From contig CAJPVJ010000451.1 of NCBI GenBank assembly GCA_905397405.1, forward strand, positions 1 through 24,970: a DNA stretch of 24,970 bases. Reading direction: 5' to 3'. Positions 15,820 to 24,949 of the stretch are shown in pieces. The DNA is from Oppiella nova. Its lineage: Eukaryota; Arthropoda; Arachnida; Sarcoptiformes; Oppiidae. Numbering within the stretch: position 1 is the first letter of the stretch; every line of letters begins with the position of its first letter. Below the pieces are notes generated by a model. The model was given only the letters and a program-made list of their open reading frames with translations. It ran no database searches and was not told the origin of the DNA. The translations under genes and the position numbers were made by a program.

Positions 15820-18753
15820 ATGTCTAACAATATTTACGCTGCTTTGGAGCAGCTTGGCTTATCAGCACAAAAACGTGCGATTCACGTACAATTTTCTAAT
15901 TCGGCGTTGAGCCAACAGGTGTTCCTACAACGTATCGATGGAACACATCAAATCAATGAGGGTGTTCGGCTCCAACTCATCTGTCTTGCAACGTCAGCAA
16001 CTATCCCTTTAAAAAGCTTTATTGGAACTCAAGCTGCAATTGATATTGTCACAGATAAATCCGAATTAACCCGTATTTCAGGGATTGTGACCCAAGCCGA
16101 TATTGGCGCATCTGATGGTTCTCTTACCATCTATCGTTTGACCGTAGAAGACCCAACAGCACTTTGGAAGCATCGTAGAAACTCTCGAGTATTTATGAAT
16201 AAATCGGTTGTGGATGTGATCCAAACCGTATTCCAAGAATGGACACAACGCAGCCCGCTGTTTGCTTCAAGTCTAAGTTTAGATAAGAGTGGACTGAGCA
16301 AAGACTATGATGTGCGTCCATTCATTATGCAGGCATCTGAAAGTGACTTTGACTTCCTGACCCGTTTGATGAGAAGTGAAGGGATTAACTGGCTGATCGA
16401 TGAAGCACAACTTAAAGTGTCGAGCTCAACAGAACAAATCCAAGCACAAAAGCTCCGTTTAATTGATGACAATTCGCAATTTAGTGCCTTAGAACGCCGC
16501 AATATTCGCTTCCATAGAAGCAGCGCCGTAGAAAAAACTGATTCAATTACCAATTTTATTGGTCAGCGTTCCATTCAACCGACTTCAGTGTATATCCAAC
16601 GTTGGCAAGCTGATGTATTGGATATCGATGAAGGCGCTGGCAGTGTCCAAAGTAAACATAGCCATAGTGAAAATTATGACAATGCCAGTCTAGCTTTAGA
16701 ACAAGCATGGCACTTTAGCCCTGCATGGATACAAGACCTTAATGGCGAAGATGGTGCAACGCCATCGAGCAACAGTCAGATTGAAAAGTTTAATCAAAAC
16801 CTCAGTAACTACTACGATTCACAAGCCAAACAATTTACAGCAACGTCAACAGTGCGCGATGCACATGTTGGTTATTGGTTTGAACTGAATGAACACCCTG
16901 AGATAGATCAACACTCAGGTGCAGACAAAGAATTTTTAATCACGGCTAAAAGCTTTTATAACCAAAATAACTTACCTAAAGATCTCACCGATCAAGTCAC
17001 CGCTTTAGTCCAACAAAGCAATTGGCAAACAAGTCAAATCACCAGCAACACGAGTGATGAACGTCAAGCCAGTAATTTAATCATTCAACGTCGTAATATC
17101 AGCACGGTTCCAGCTTATAACCCATTACAACACCGACCGGTTGCATCACCACAACGGGCCAAAGTGGTGGGGCCAAGCGGAGAAGAAATCCATGTCGATG
17201 AATGGGGGCGTATTAAAGTTCGCTTCCTGTTTAGCCGTAATGAAGACAATACCCATGATGGCGGTGCGGGTTCTAATGACAATGACACAGATTCCGCTTG
17301 GGTCGATGTCCTGACCCCATGGGCAGGTGAAGGCTATGGGGCGCGATTCTTACCGAGAATCGGTGAGATTGTCGTGATTGACTTCTTTGATGGCAACATT
17401 GACCGTCCATTTGTGGTTGGGCGCATCCATGAAGCGCAACGTCATCCAAGTAAGTTTGATGACAAAGGCAAACTGCCTGACACCAAGAAACTGGCAGGAA
17501 TCAAAAGTCGAGAGTATCAAGGCAGTGGCTACAATCAACTGAGGTTTGACGATACTACTGGCCAAATCAGCAGCCAGTTACAGAGTAGTCATGCCGCCAG
17601 CCAACTCAACTTGGGCAAACTGAGTCATCCTAAAGACAAAGCGGAAAGTGATGATCGTGGTGAAGGCTTTGAGCTGAGGACTGACCAATGGGGAGCAGTA
17701 CGTGCAGGGCAAGGTTTACTGCTTTCAACCTACAAACAAGACCAAGCCAAAGGTGATCACCTTGATTCAGAGCTTGCCAAAAAGCAACTTGAAGGTAGCC
17801 AGACCAACAGTAAAGCTTTAAGTGATATTGCCAAGAATCAAAAGACGGATGAAATTGAATCAATTGAACAACTCAAAGAATTTACAGAACAGCTTGAGCA
17901 AAAAATTGCTAAATTCAATAAAGCCTTGCTTTTATTAAGTTCACAAGATGGGATTGCCTTAAGTACCCCTGAAGATATTCATTTATCAGCAGATTCGCAG
18001 ATCAATCAAATTGCAGGCGATAGCATCAACTTCAGTACGCAAAAGAATTTGATTGCACACGCGCAAAACAAACTCAGTTTATTTGCTGCTCAAGGTGGCA
18101 TTAAAGCCATTGCAGCACAAAGTAAAGTTGAAATTCAAGCACAGTCCGATGCTTTAGATGTATTTGCCAAGCTGGGTATTACCATTTCATCTACCGATGA
18201 CAAAGTTGTGATTAGTAGTCCTAAAGAGGTTGTGATTACAGGTGGTTCATCGCAAATTGCACTGAATAATTCAGGAATTTTCCCAAAAACAGGTGGGAAG
18301 TTTGAGGTAAATGCTGGGCAGCATGTGTTTAAACCTGGAGCGCATATCAATACTTCACAGCAATCATTGAAGTCAAATAATGCCAAAGGTGTGTTGGAGC
18401 TTTTCAATAGCTATATTCATGGTGAGGCGATAAAACAAGGGAAATTTAAAGTAGTTGATGTTAAAGGTAAAGAGTATCAAGGCGTGCTTGATGATAAAGG
18501 CTTTGCACGTGTTACAGGTATTGTTCCTGGCTCAGTTAAAGTATTTTTTGAGGGGGATCAAAGAGACCCTTGGGCTGAAACTAGCGATTTAAAAAGACAA
18601 GCTGAATGGCCAACAGCACAACAATTGCAAGGTTTTAATCCAGATATGATATTTAATTCGATTTCAAAAATGAAAAATACAAGATCAGATGTGTCTAAGG
18701 CATTTAGTAATGCTTCAAGTTTGGTAGCTAATCTTCATAAATTAAAAAAATAA
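15820..18753 (+). CDS. vgrG: Type VI secretion spike protein VgrG, extended C-terminus
   Basis: A 977-residue VgrG, long for the family. The gp27-like base (about residues 1-430) is followed by the gp5-like OB fold near 440-555 (RAKVVGPSGEEIHVDEWGRI, WVDVLTPWAGEGYGARFLPR, GEIVVIDFFDGNIDRPFVVG). Next come the REYQGSGYNQLRFDD block and a DUF2345-type beta-helix region (about 620-830). A tail of roughly 120 residues (about 855-977) includes FKVVDVKGKEYQGVLDDKGF, which resembles a small beta-sandwich that could carry the downstream Rhs effector. VgrG trimers tip the T6SS tube and dock effectors. The rhs start is 10 bp downstream and its ribosome binding site overlaps this stop codon. No structural T6SS gene lies here, so this is an orphan vgrG island. 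Confidence 0.93.
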   Translation: MSNNIYAALEQLGLSAQKRAIHVQFSNSALSQQVFLQRIDGTHQINEGVRLQLICLATSATIPLKSFIGTQAAIDIVTDKSELTRISGIVTQADIGASDGSLTIYRLTVEDPTALWKHRRNSRVFMNKSVVDVIQTVFQEWTQRSPLFASSLSLDKSGLSKDYDVRPFIMQASESDFDFLTRLMRSEGINWLIDEAQLKVSSSTEQIQAQKLRLIDDNSQFSALERRNIRFHRSSAVEKTDSITNFIGQRSIQPTSVYIQRWQADVLDIDEGAGSVQSKHSHSENYDNASLALEQAWHFSPAWIQDLNGEDGATPSSNSQIEKFNQNLSNYYDSQAKQFTATSTVRDAHVGYWFELNEHPEIDQHSGADKEFLITAKSFYNQNNLPKDLTDQVTALVQQSNWQTSQITSNTSDERQASNLIIQRRNISTVPAYNPLQHRPVASPQRAKVVGPSGEEIHVDEWGRIKVRFLFSRNEDNTHDGGAGSNDNDTDSAWVDVLTPWAGEGYGARFLPRIGEIVVIDFFDGNIDRPFVVGRIHEAQRHPSKFDDKGKLPDTKKLAGIKSREYQGSGYNQLRFDDTTGQISSQLQSSHAASQLNLGKLSHPKDKAESDDRGEGFELRTDQWGAVRAGQGLLLSTYKQDQAKGDHLDSELAKKQLEGSQTNSKALSDIAKNQKTDEIESIEQLKEFTEQLEQKIAKFNKALLLLSSQDGIALSTPEDIHLSADSQINQIAGDSINFSTQKNLIAHAQNKLSLFAAQGGIKAIAAQSKVEIQAQSDALDVFAKLGITISSTDDKVVISSPKEVVITGGSSQIALNNSGIFPKTGGKFEVNAGQHVFKPGAHINTSQQSLKSNNAKGVLELFNSYIHGEAIKQGKFKVVDVKGKEYQGVLDDKGFARVTGIVPGSVKVFFEGDQRDPWAETSDLKRQAEWPTAQQLQGFNPDMIFNSISKMKNTRSDVSKAFSNASSLVANLHKLKK

Positions 18754-18763
18754 GGAATAAAAC

Positions 18764-21700
18764 ATGGGTCTATTAGGCATGGTTCCTTCAAAGCCAGGAA
18801 ACCAAACTCCAGAACAAAAACAAGCAATAGTAACATTAGCAAATAGTTTAAAAACACAAGTAGTGGTTGCCCCACTTCAAAGTATTGCACCTCAAGATAT
18901 TGTATCAAGTCGAAATAGCATCAATGATTGGCTAAAACAAAATATTAGTCCTGATTTTGATTTAAATACTCTTGCTCAAGTTGCAGGCGTTATTCCTGTA
19001 GTCGGTAATATTATTGCTCTTGTTGATGTGGTCGAAGGTATTATCAATTTGGTTAACAATCCAAATCCGGCCATATTAGATTGGGTAGATCTTTGTATTA
19101 ATTTGATTGGTGTTATTCCAGTCCCTCCAGGAATGAATACAGCTCGTATGACCCTAAGGCCGATGGTCATGGCGGCAAGAAATGCAGTATCTACAGGTAA
19201 AACAACTTTAGCTTTGGCTGTGGAAAGTGCAATACAAGCTAGTTTAAATGATGCTCTTGCGGGTCAAATACAACCTTTCGTAGATAAAGCGACAGGGCAA
19301 ATTGATACTTTAATCAATGGCTGTTCGGATTATGCGATGAAAATATCTAATGATTTTTCATCGGGCTTAATCAATATTGCAAATGGTCAGGCTGTTAACC
19401 CTATAGCGATTGCAAATGCTCAAAAAGATGCACAGAAAAGTTTTAGCAAGGTGACTACAGGTAGTTTAATCCGAGATCCTAAAAATACCTTTGATAACTT
19501 GTTTAAAGCACTCACCTTATCTGCCTCAGCGCAAGTGGGACAAGTTGCAAATCAAGTTTTACAAAAAATCTTGGCAAGATTGGGGGCAGCCGGGAAAGCG
19601 GCACTTTTAGCAGTTGCAACTAAAATAAAAACATTTGGTGCAAAAGCTGCTCAAGCAATTAAGGCAAAAGCAAAGACATATCTATTAAAATTTATTGAAA
19701 TATTAAAATCAGTATTAAAAAGAAGACCAAAAGGTGGTGCTGTAAAGCCAAACACAACAACACAAGTTAAAAGCGTCACACCAGCGGCGCCTCTGGAAAG
19801 TAAATCAAAAGTTACAAAACCTAAAAAAGATCCAAATCCATGTAATTGTGGTGGGGCTGTCGCAAGTAAAAAAAGTATTAGTTTTATAACTGGTGTTGAA
19901 TCTCTCACTCATCTTGATGCTGACATATTTTCAACAAGAGGAATTTTCCAAACTCGAAGCTACACTTCTAATTTGGAAGGCTATGATAAGAGTGAGTTTG
20001 GTGCAAGATGGCTTACACCTTGGACACTGAAAATTTTTGTTGAAGATGACAAATTTTTATTTGTCGATGAGACAGGGCGAATTATTCATCTTCCTAAACT
20101 CGCTGAAAATACAACTTATTTATCTGTTGCTGAAAATTTGTATATTACCAATCTTGGTAATAGTTTGGTCATTGAGTATAAAAATAAGGAACAATATTTA
20201 TTTGAAAAATATAAAGATCACTACATTCTGAAAGCAATTGTAAAACCTGATCAAAGCACCATACTTATTGGGCATGAAGAAGGTATATTAAATAAGATCG
20301 AGTTTTTTAATGATAAAAAACTGGACTGTTATATTGAATGCATAAAAAATTCAAATCAAAAAATTGAAAAGCTGATTCTCAACAAAGATGGTAAGCGCTC
20401 GGATATAGCAAGTTATTCTTATGATCAGCAAGGTGATTTAATACAGGCAACCACTCGAGATCATGCGAATTATCACTATTCTTATCATAAACATTTACTT
20501 ACCCGTTATACGGACTTAACCAATCGAGCAATAAATCTAGAATGGGATGGTGAAACATATGAAGCCAGAGCATTTCATGAATGGGCAGATGACGGTAGCC
20601 AAGAATTATCTTTAGCATGGCTAGATGATAAGCGTTGTACCTTAGTAATTGATGGCGAGGGTAATGTAACTCAGTATCATTATGATATTGATGGTTATAA
20701 TTATCGTATTGTTTACCCTGATGAACTAGAAGAATGGTTTATCCGTGATAGTAATTCAAAAATCACTCAGCACTTTACAACGACTGGCGAAGTCTATATT
20801 TATCGGTATAACGATCAGGGTGATTTATTAGAATCTATCAATCCCGATGGCAGTTCAGTCGAATATAAATATGAAAATGGTAATCCAGTAGAAATTAAAA
20901 ATGCTGAAGGAGCTATCTGGAAAAATGAATATGATAATAAAGATCAGCTGATCAAAGAAATAGATCCCTTACAGCGTGAAACTTCATACAGTTATAGTGC
21001 TCAAGGATTACCGACCAGTATTATTGATGCCAAAGGTGGCTCGAAATCATTTAAATATGATGCACAGGGTAATTTACTCAGTTATCAGGATTGTTCAGGC
21101 AAAGAAACCAAATGGGGATATGATGAGCGTGGTCGGGTTAAGTTTGCCGAGAATGCATTAAAACAAAAAGTTGAATACTTTTATTCTGGATCAGGCCTTG
21201 AACAAAGAACGGCCATTATTAAAGGTGTTCCATTAAATGCTTTAGGGCAACTTGAAAAAATCAAACATGCTGATGGCACTGAAGAACATTTTGTACATGA
21301 TGCCGAAGGGCGGTTACTTGCGCACCTTGATCCAAATCAACAACAAACCCGATACGAGTATGATGAGTCGGGTCTAATCACTGTGCGAACAGATGCATTA
21401 GGTCATAAGTTTAAGTACAAATGGGATCAGCTTGGTCGCCTGCAGAGGTTAATTAATGAAAATGGTGCAAGTTACCAGTTCTTCTATGACGTCATGGGGC
21501 GTTTGCTGAAAGAAATTGATTTCGATGGAAAAGAAACAGTCTATAAATACGATGACAGAACTAAACAACTGACAACCAGTATCGAAGTTGCATCTGCTTA
21601 TGGTCAGGATTTAAAAGACCGTGTTGCACAGAAAGACAGGATACAGCAATTTGTATTTGACAGCATGGGACGACTTGAACAGCGTACTGCAGGTTATGGC

Positions 21701-23671
21701 TACGACTCTCATGAAGTTGAACAGCAACAAATAGAAGAGTTTGCCTATGACAGCAATGGGCAACTTGTCTTAGCAAGAAATGCAGACAGTGCTGCACACT
21801 GGTTCTATGATGCGGTTGGTAATCAAATCCGTGAACATCATCAGGATTTAAAAACCAATAAAACAGCCGTGTGGAAACATACTTACGATGAGCTGAATGT
21901 GCGGATTCAGACGATTCGACCTGATGGGCAAAATATCGACTGGCTCACTTATGGCAGTGGTCATATTCAAAGCCTGATCTTGAATGGTGAAGATGTTGTT
22001 AGCTTTGAGCGTGATGATTTACACAGAGAAACCGCACGGCATTATGCCAATGGAATTAGCCAAGAACAGAAATATGATGATATTGGACGCTTAACACAGC
22101 AAAGAATTGTCAATGGTCATGAATTTGGTTATCAATCTCCTACCCAACAGCAAAATAATGCAATCAATGAAACCCAGCAACTGATTCAGCGTTTATATCA
22201 GTACAATAAAACAGGACAGCTCACAGGTATTCAAGATACACGTCGCGGGAATATTAACTACAAATATGACCCTGTAGGACGTTTATTGGACGCAACGAGC
22301 AAACTAGGCAAGGAAACATTCCGTTTTGACCCAGCCAACAATATTATCGACCCTTACAATATGGCTTCTGATAAGTCATCTAAGCAAAATACAGAAGAAG
22401 GACATTATGGCTATAACCGTCTGGTCAATAATGTCGTCAAAGAATATTTAGAACAACAATATCAGTATGATGAATTTGGGCAGCTCGTTCGACAAAAGAA
22501 CGCTCAGGGTGATTTACATCTTGAGTGGGATGTATTTGGTCGTTTGATGAAAAGCCGTAATGCTGAATATACAGCTGAGTATCGTTACGATGCGCTAGGT
22601 CGTCGTATTCAGAAACGTAGTAAGCACCATCATACTGGTGCTGAACAGAATGTGTTTTATGGATGGGATGGAGATACAGTTGCTTTTGAATCTACTGAAG
22701 ATTACACCAAACATTATATATACGAAAAGGACAGCTTTGTACCAATGTTACAGGCGGTTTATCAAAGCTCAATAGAACTACACCAAACACTTGATTGGAC
22801 AGATAAACCTTATAGTATTTATCGTGATCCTATATGGAAAACCACCAAGAAAAGCAAAGGCTTTGATGATGTATGGTTCTACCACTGTGACCACTTAGGT
22901 ACACCACAGGAAATGAGTGACCATACAGGTGCAATCATTTGGAAGGCGCAATATAAGGCATGGGGTGAGCTCGTGTCAGCAAAGCAACGCTTTGCACGAG
23001 CGCAAGACGAGAGCTATGCTCGAAGTGGTAAGTCTGAAAAAGTGAAATCTAACTTCTTTGAAAACTCAGAAATTATTTCAAATAATATCCGTTTTCAAGG
23101 TCAATATTTTGATCAAGAGACAGGGTTGCATTATAACCGTTATCGGTATTATTCACCTTATGTGGGGCGGTTTGTAAGTAAAGATCCGATTGGGTTGTTG
23201 GGAGGGAATAATAATTATCAATATACTCAAAATCCAATAGATTGGATGGATCCCTTAGGGTTGTCAGCATGCAAATTGAATAAAAAAGTTAATGTTGATG
23301 CGATTGTAAAAAAATATGGTGGAAAACATATCACATCTGATTATTATGAGATGCCGTCACATAAAGCAGCGAAGCAAGCAGCATCAGAAATTGCTGGTAA
23401 CTTATCAAGTACACCGAAAACGACACGTAGGCAAGACTATCGAGGTGGACCGAGAACATGGAGTAATAGTAATGGTGTAATCGGAAAGAATAGTGGAGGA
23501 GATAATCCTTGCTCTGGTTGGCGAGATGATTCACCAGGTCATTCATTTAATGATAAAAATGGTAAAACCGAAATACCATCTCATTTGAATGCTTGGAATA
23601 AGCTAGGAGGAGTAGAGAATGTGCATTTGTTATATAAGAAGGGTTTAATCGTTAATGGAAAAAAATACTAA
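18764..23671 (+). CDS. rhs: Rhs polymorphic toxin, T6SS effector
   Basis: A 1635-residue Rhs protein. Residues 1-355 hold two hydrophobic stretches (about 70-98 and 106-124) and an Ala/Lys-rich helical region, likely the loading and translocation part. No PAAR motif is visible. A CNCGG cluster (about 360) precedes the Rhs core (366-1500), rich in YD repeats such as YSYDQQGDLIQAT and RYDALGRRIQKRS, and ending in the conserved RYRYYSPYVGRFVSKDPIGL. The self-cleavage hallmark P-x4-DPLGL is at about 1491-1500. The last 135 residues (1501-1635) are the variable toxin domain, of no family I recognise; polar conserved-looking residues include RRQDYRGGPR (1555-1564), GWRDD, GHSFND (H1593), SHLNAWN (H1607) and H1621. 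AAGGA before the ATG overlaps the vgrG stop. The next gene, overlapping by one base, is the presumed immunity gene. Confidence 0.93.
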   Translation: MGLLGMVPSKPGNQTPEQKQAIVTLANSLKTQVVVAPLQSIAPQDIVSSRNSINDWLKQNISPDFDLNTLAQVAGVIPVVGNIIALVDVVEGIINLVNNPNPAILDWVDLCINLIGVIPVPPGMNTARMTLRPMVMAARNAVSTGKTTLALAVESAIQASLNDALAGQIQPFVDKATGQIDTLINGCSDYAMKISNDFSSGLINIANGQAVNPIAIANAQKDAQKSFSKVTTGSLIRDPKNTFDNLFKALTLSASAQVGQVANQVLQKILARLGAAGKAALLAVATKIKTFGAKAAQAIKAKAKTYLLKFIEILKSVLKRRPKGGAVKPNTTTQVKSVTPAAPLESKSKVTKPKKDPNPCNCGGAVASKKSISFITGVESLTHLDADIFSTRGIFQTRSYTSNLEGYDKSEFGARWLTPWTLKIFVEDDKFLFVDETGRIIHLPKLAENTTYLSVAENLYITNLGNSLVIEYKNKEQYLFEKYKDHYILKAIVKPDQSTILIGHEEGILNKIEFFNDKKLDCYIECIKNSNQKIEKLILNKDGKRSDIASYSYDQQGDLIQATTRDHANYHYSYHKHLLTRYTDLTNRAINLEWDGETYEARAFHEWADDGSQELSLAWLDDKRCTLVIDGEGNVTQYHYDIDGYNYRIVYPDELEEWFIRDSNSKITQHFTTTGEVYIYRYNDQGDLLESINPDGSSVEYKYENGNPVEIKNAEGAIWKNEYDNKDQLIKEIDPLQRETSYSYSAQGLPTSIIDAKGGSKSFKYDAQGNLLSYQDCSGKETKWGYDERGRVKFAENALKQKVEYFYSGSGLEQRTAIIKGVPLNALGQLEKIKHADGTEEHFVHDAEGRLLAHLDPNQQQTRYEYDESGLITVRTDALGHKFKYKWDQLGRLQRLINENGASYQFFYDVMGRLLKEIDFDGKETVYKYDDRTKQLTTSIEVASAYGQDLKDRVAQKDRIQQFVFDSMGRLEQRTAGYGYDSHEVEQQQIEEFAYDSNGQLVLARNADSAAHWFYDAVGNQIREHHQDLKTNKTAVWKHTYDELNVRIQTIRPDGQNIDWLTYGSGHIQSLILNGEDVVSFERDDLHRETARHYANGISQEQKYDDIGRLTQQRIVNGHEFGYQSPTQQQNNAINETQQLIQRLYQYNKTGQLTGIQDTRRGNINYKYDPVGRLLDATSKLGKETFRFDPANNIIDPYNMASDKSSKQNTEEGHYGYNRLVNNVVKEYLEQQYQYDEFGQLVRQKNAQGDLHLEWDVFGRLMKSRNAEYTAEYRYDALGRRIQKRSKHHHTGAEQNVFYGWDGDTVAFESTEDYTKHYIYEKDSFVPMLQAVYQSSIELHQTLDWTDKPYSIYRDPIWKTTKKSKGFDDVWFYHCDHLGTPQEMSDHTGAIIWKAQYKAWGELVSAKQRFARAQDESYARSGKSEKVKSNFFENSEIISNNIRFQGQYFDQETGLHYNRYRYYSPYVGRFVSKDPIGLLGGNNNYQYTQNPIDWMDPLGLSACKLNKKVNVDAIVKKYGGKHITSDYYEMPSHKAAKQAASEIAGNLSSTPKTTRRQDYRGGPRTWSNSNGVIGKNSGGDNPCSGWRDDSPGHSFNDKNGKTEIPSHLNAWNKLGGVENVHLLYKKGLIVNGKKY

Positions 23672-24063
23672 TGAAAAATAAGCCTTGGAAAAAGTTTAAA
23701 TATCAAACAGAGTCTAATAAATTTTATTATATTTTAGCTGGTGAAGATTTCAACAAAGAAGATGGTGTTAAACTGAATCCATTTTTGAATAGTGAAAATT
23801 TAATGGATAAAGAAGTTATTATTGTTCAACAAGAAGACTTGGCTGATTCACCATGCTTTAATATTAAGAATACTGATACTGGTATTTTTTTGGAAATATA
23901 TAGCTTAAATAAAGCAGAAATATATATTGTTAATAAAAATTTTGATATGCCTGATTTAATTGAGCTCATTTTTAAATTAAGCCAATTTAGTTATGTGGCT
24001 GCTTTGAAATATATTAAGTTTAAATATGGATTCAGAGAAAACTATCTTTTTTTTGAAAGCTAG
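23671..24063 (+). CDS. Predicted cognate immunity protein of the Rhs toxin
   Basis: A 130-residue protein of no family I recognise, without signal peptide or membrane helix, so a cytoplasmic protein. It is acidic and rich in Ile, Asn and Lys. Its ATG overlaps the rhs stop by one base (TAATG), the usual tight coupling of a toxin tail with its neutraliser. The DNA is markedly more AT-rich than the Rhs core, as is typical of swappable toxin/immunity cassettes. The immunity role is inferred from position alone. Confidence 0.75.
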   Translation: MKNKPWKKFKYQTESNKFYYILAGEDFNKEDGVKLNPFLNSENLMDKEVIIVQQEDLADSPCFNIKNTDTGIFLEIYSLNKAEIYIVNKNFDMPDLIELIFKLSQFSYVAALKYIKFKYGFRENYLFFES

Positions 24064-24200
24064 TCTAAATTGTTAATATAATTATAGCCTAAGGATTAAT
24101 AGTGCTTAATAATCATGATCTTGGTTTTAACCAAACTTCGATGATAATAGCCTGACCATTTTTTCATAGTGTCCTGCCGAAACGTTTAACCGTCCAAAGT

Positions 24201-24230
24201 AGTTCATTTCGCTTTCGCGAATGAACTTTT
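24201..24230 (+). terminator. Hairpin, probable terminator downstream of the rhs module
   Basis: An inverted repeat, AGTTCATT-T-CGC (24201-24212) with GCGAATGAACT (24217-24227), has a TTTC loop and one bulged T. It is followed by TTT, G and a further T-rich stretch. It lies 140 bp after the immunity gene. Confidence 0.45.
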
Positions 24231-24311
24231 GTATCTTTCCAAGGCTTTACATTTTTTCTGGGTCGAATCGTGGGCGAAGAGGGCAATTTTATTAAGAGGC
24301 AGTATGATTGA
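24225..24311 (+). pseudogene. Possible 3' remnant of a displaced Rhs toxin tail
   Basis: An open frame of 28 codons bounded upstream by a stop at 24222-24224, with no start codon context. It ends with TGA at 24309-24311, six bases inside the immunity-like start at 24304. Such a small overlap is what a toxin tail and its immunity gene usually show, so this may be all that is left of an older toxin cassette. The evidence is thin: a short frame and its position. Confidence 0.3.
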
Positions 24312-24409
24312 ATTTAAGTCACTCATTAAAATTAATGAAAATTATGTAGATATCAATGATTTTACTTTATCTCATCAAATAAAGAGTCTTGATTGGGACT
24401 ATGTGCAAG
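24283..24409 (+). repeat. Left arm of a 127-bp perfect inverted repeat
   Basis: Every base from 24283 to 24409 is the reverse complement of 24970 back to 24844, checked base by base. The first mismatch is at 24410 (T against G); nine more bases match, then similarity ends. It spans the start of the immunity-like gene and 21 bp upstream. Confidence 0.95.
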
Positions 24410-24429
24410 TAAAAATCATTACTTTCTAA
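24304..24429 (+). pseudogene. Truncated immunity-like gene fragment
   Basis: It starts with ATG and an AAGAGG ribosome binding site four bases upstream. The first 35 residues (MIEFKSLIKINENYVDINDF onward) equal those of the minus-strand gene ending the window, then diverge, and a stop follows at codon 42. It therefore keeps only the first quarter of the protein and is presumably inactive. It is the plus-strand arm of the inverted repeat. It may be a recombination scar or an assembly artefact. Confidence 0.7.
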
Positions 24430-24553
24430 ACCTTCATTTGAATATTTCATATGTTATTATTTCAGAAATAAGATCCTATTTAAACTTCAAAGATTTCTCT
24501 TATATAATTCTATTAAACCAATTTTTCTATCCATTTCAACATTTTCATCTTTA

Positions 24554-24949
24554 TTAAATTTTTTTCAAAAACAAAATAATTAATAGCACCATTAAAAAAT
24601 CAATCAAATCAAATTCTTTCTTTAAATAAACCATATTTTCTGATGTAATTTCAAGACTAATAATATTTTTTTTAATTTTTACCAAAACAAAACGTATATC
24701 CTGCGAAGGAAAGCCAATATCATAAACTCCTTTTTCAAAAAAATCATTAAATCCATCAGCAATAAATCCCCAAAACCAATTAATATCATCTACAATTTCT
24801 GATCCAAAAATTTCCTTCCCATAATAAAAAATTATGATTTTTCCTTGCACATAGTCCCAATCAAGACTCTTTATTTGATGAGATAAAGTAAAATCATTGA
24901 TATCTACATAATTTTCATTAATTTTAATGAGTGACTTAAATTCAATCAT
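24554..24949 (-). CDS. Orphan immunity-like protein
   Basis: A 131-residue protein, with ribosome binding site AAGAGG four bases before its ATG. It has no signal peptide; the centre is rich in aromatics (DDINWFWGFIADGFNDFF) followed by GFPSQDIRFVLVKI. The general look (N/D-INWFW, FP-x-Q-x-I-x-F) recalls small immunity-type proteins found behind Rhs or CDI toxins, but I cannot name the family. The last 20 residues are oddly hydrophobic (FLMVLLIILFL). A run of six T in the gene (plus strand 24592-24597) precedes this, and the neighbouring frame stays open to a stop at 24513-24515, so a homopolymer frameshift is possible. It lies opposite to the rhs module; its toxin partner, if any, would be beyond the window. 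Confidence 0.6.
   Translation of the reverse strand: MIEFKSLIKINENYVDINDFTLSHQIKSLDWDYVQGKIIIFYYGKEIFGSEIVDDINWFWGFIADGFNDFFEKGVYDIGFPSQDIRFVLVKIKKNIISLEITSENMVYLKKEFDLIDFLMVLLIILFLKKI

Noticed and set aside
20400-23250. Internal DNA repeats in the Rhs core as a mobile element
   Set aside because: The periodicity is at protein level (YD repeats) and expected of the Rhs core.
24229-24429. Longer plus-strand frame running into the truncated immunity fragment
   Set aside because: The extra N-terminal residues lack a ribosome binding site, while ATG 24304 has a good one and matches the start of the minus-strand copy exactly.
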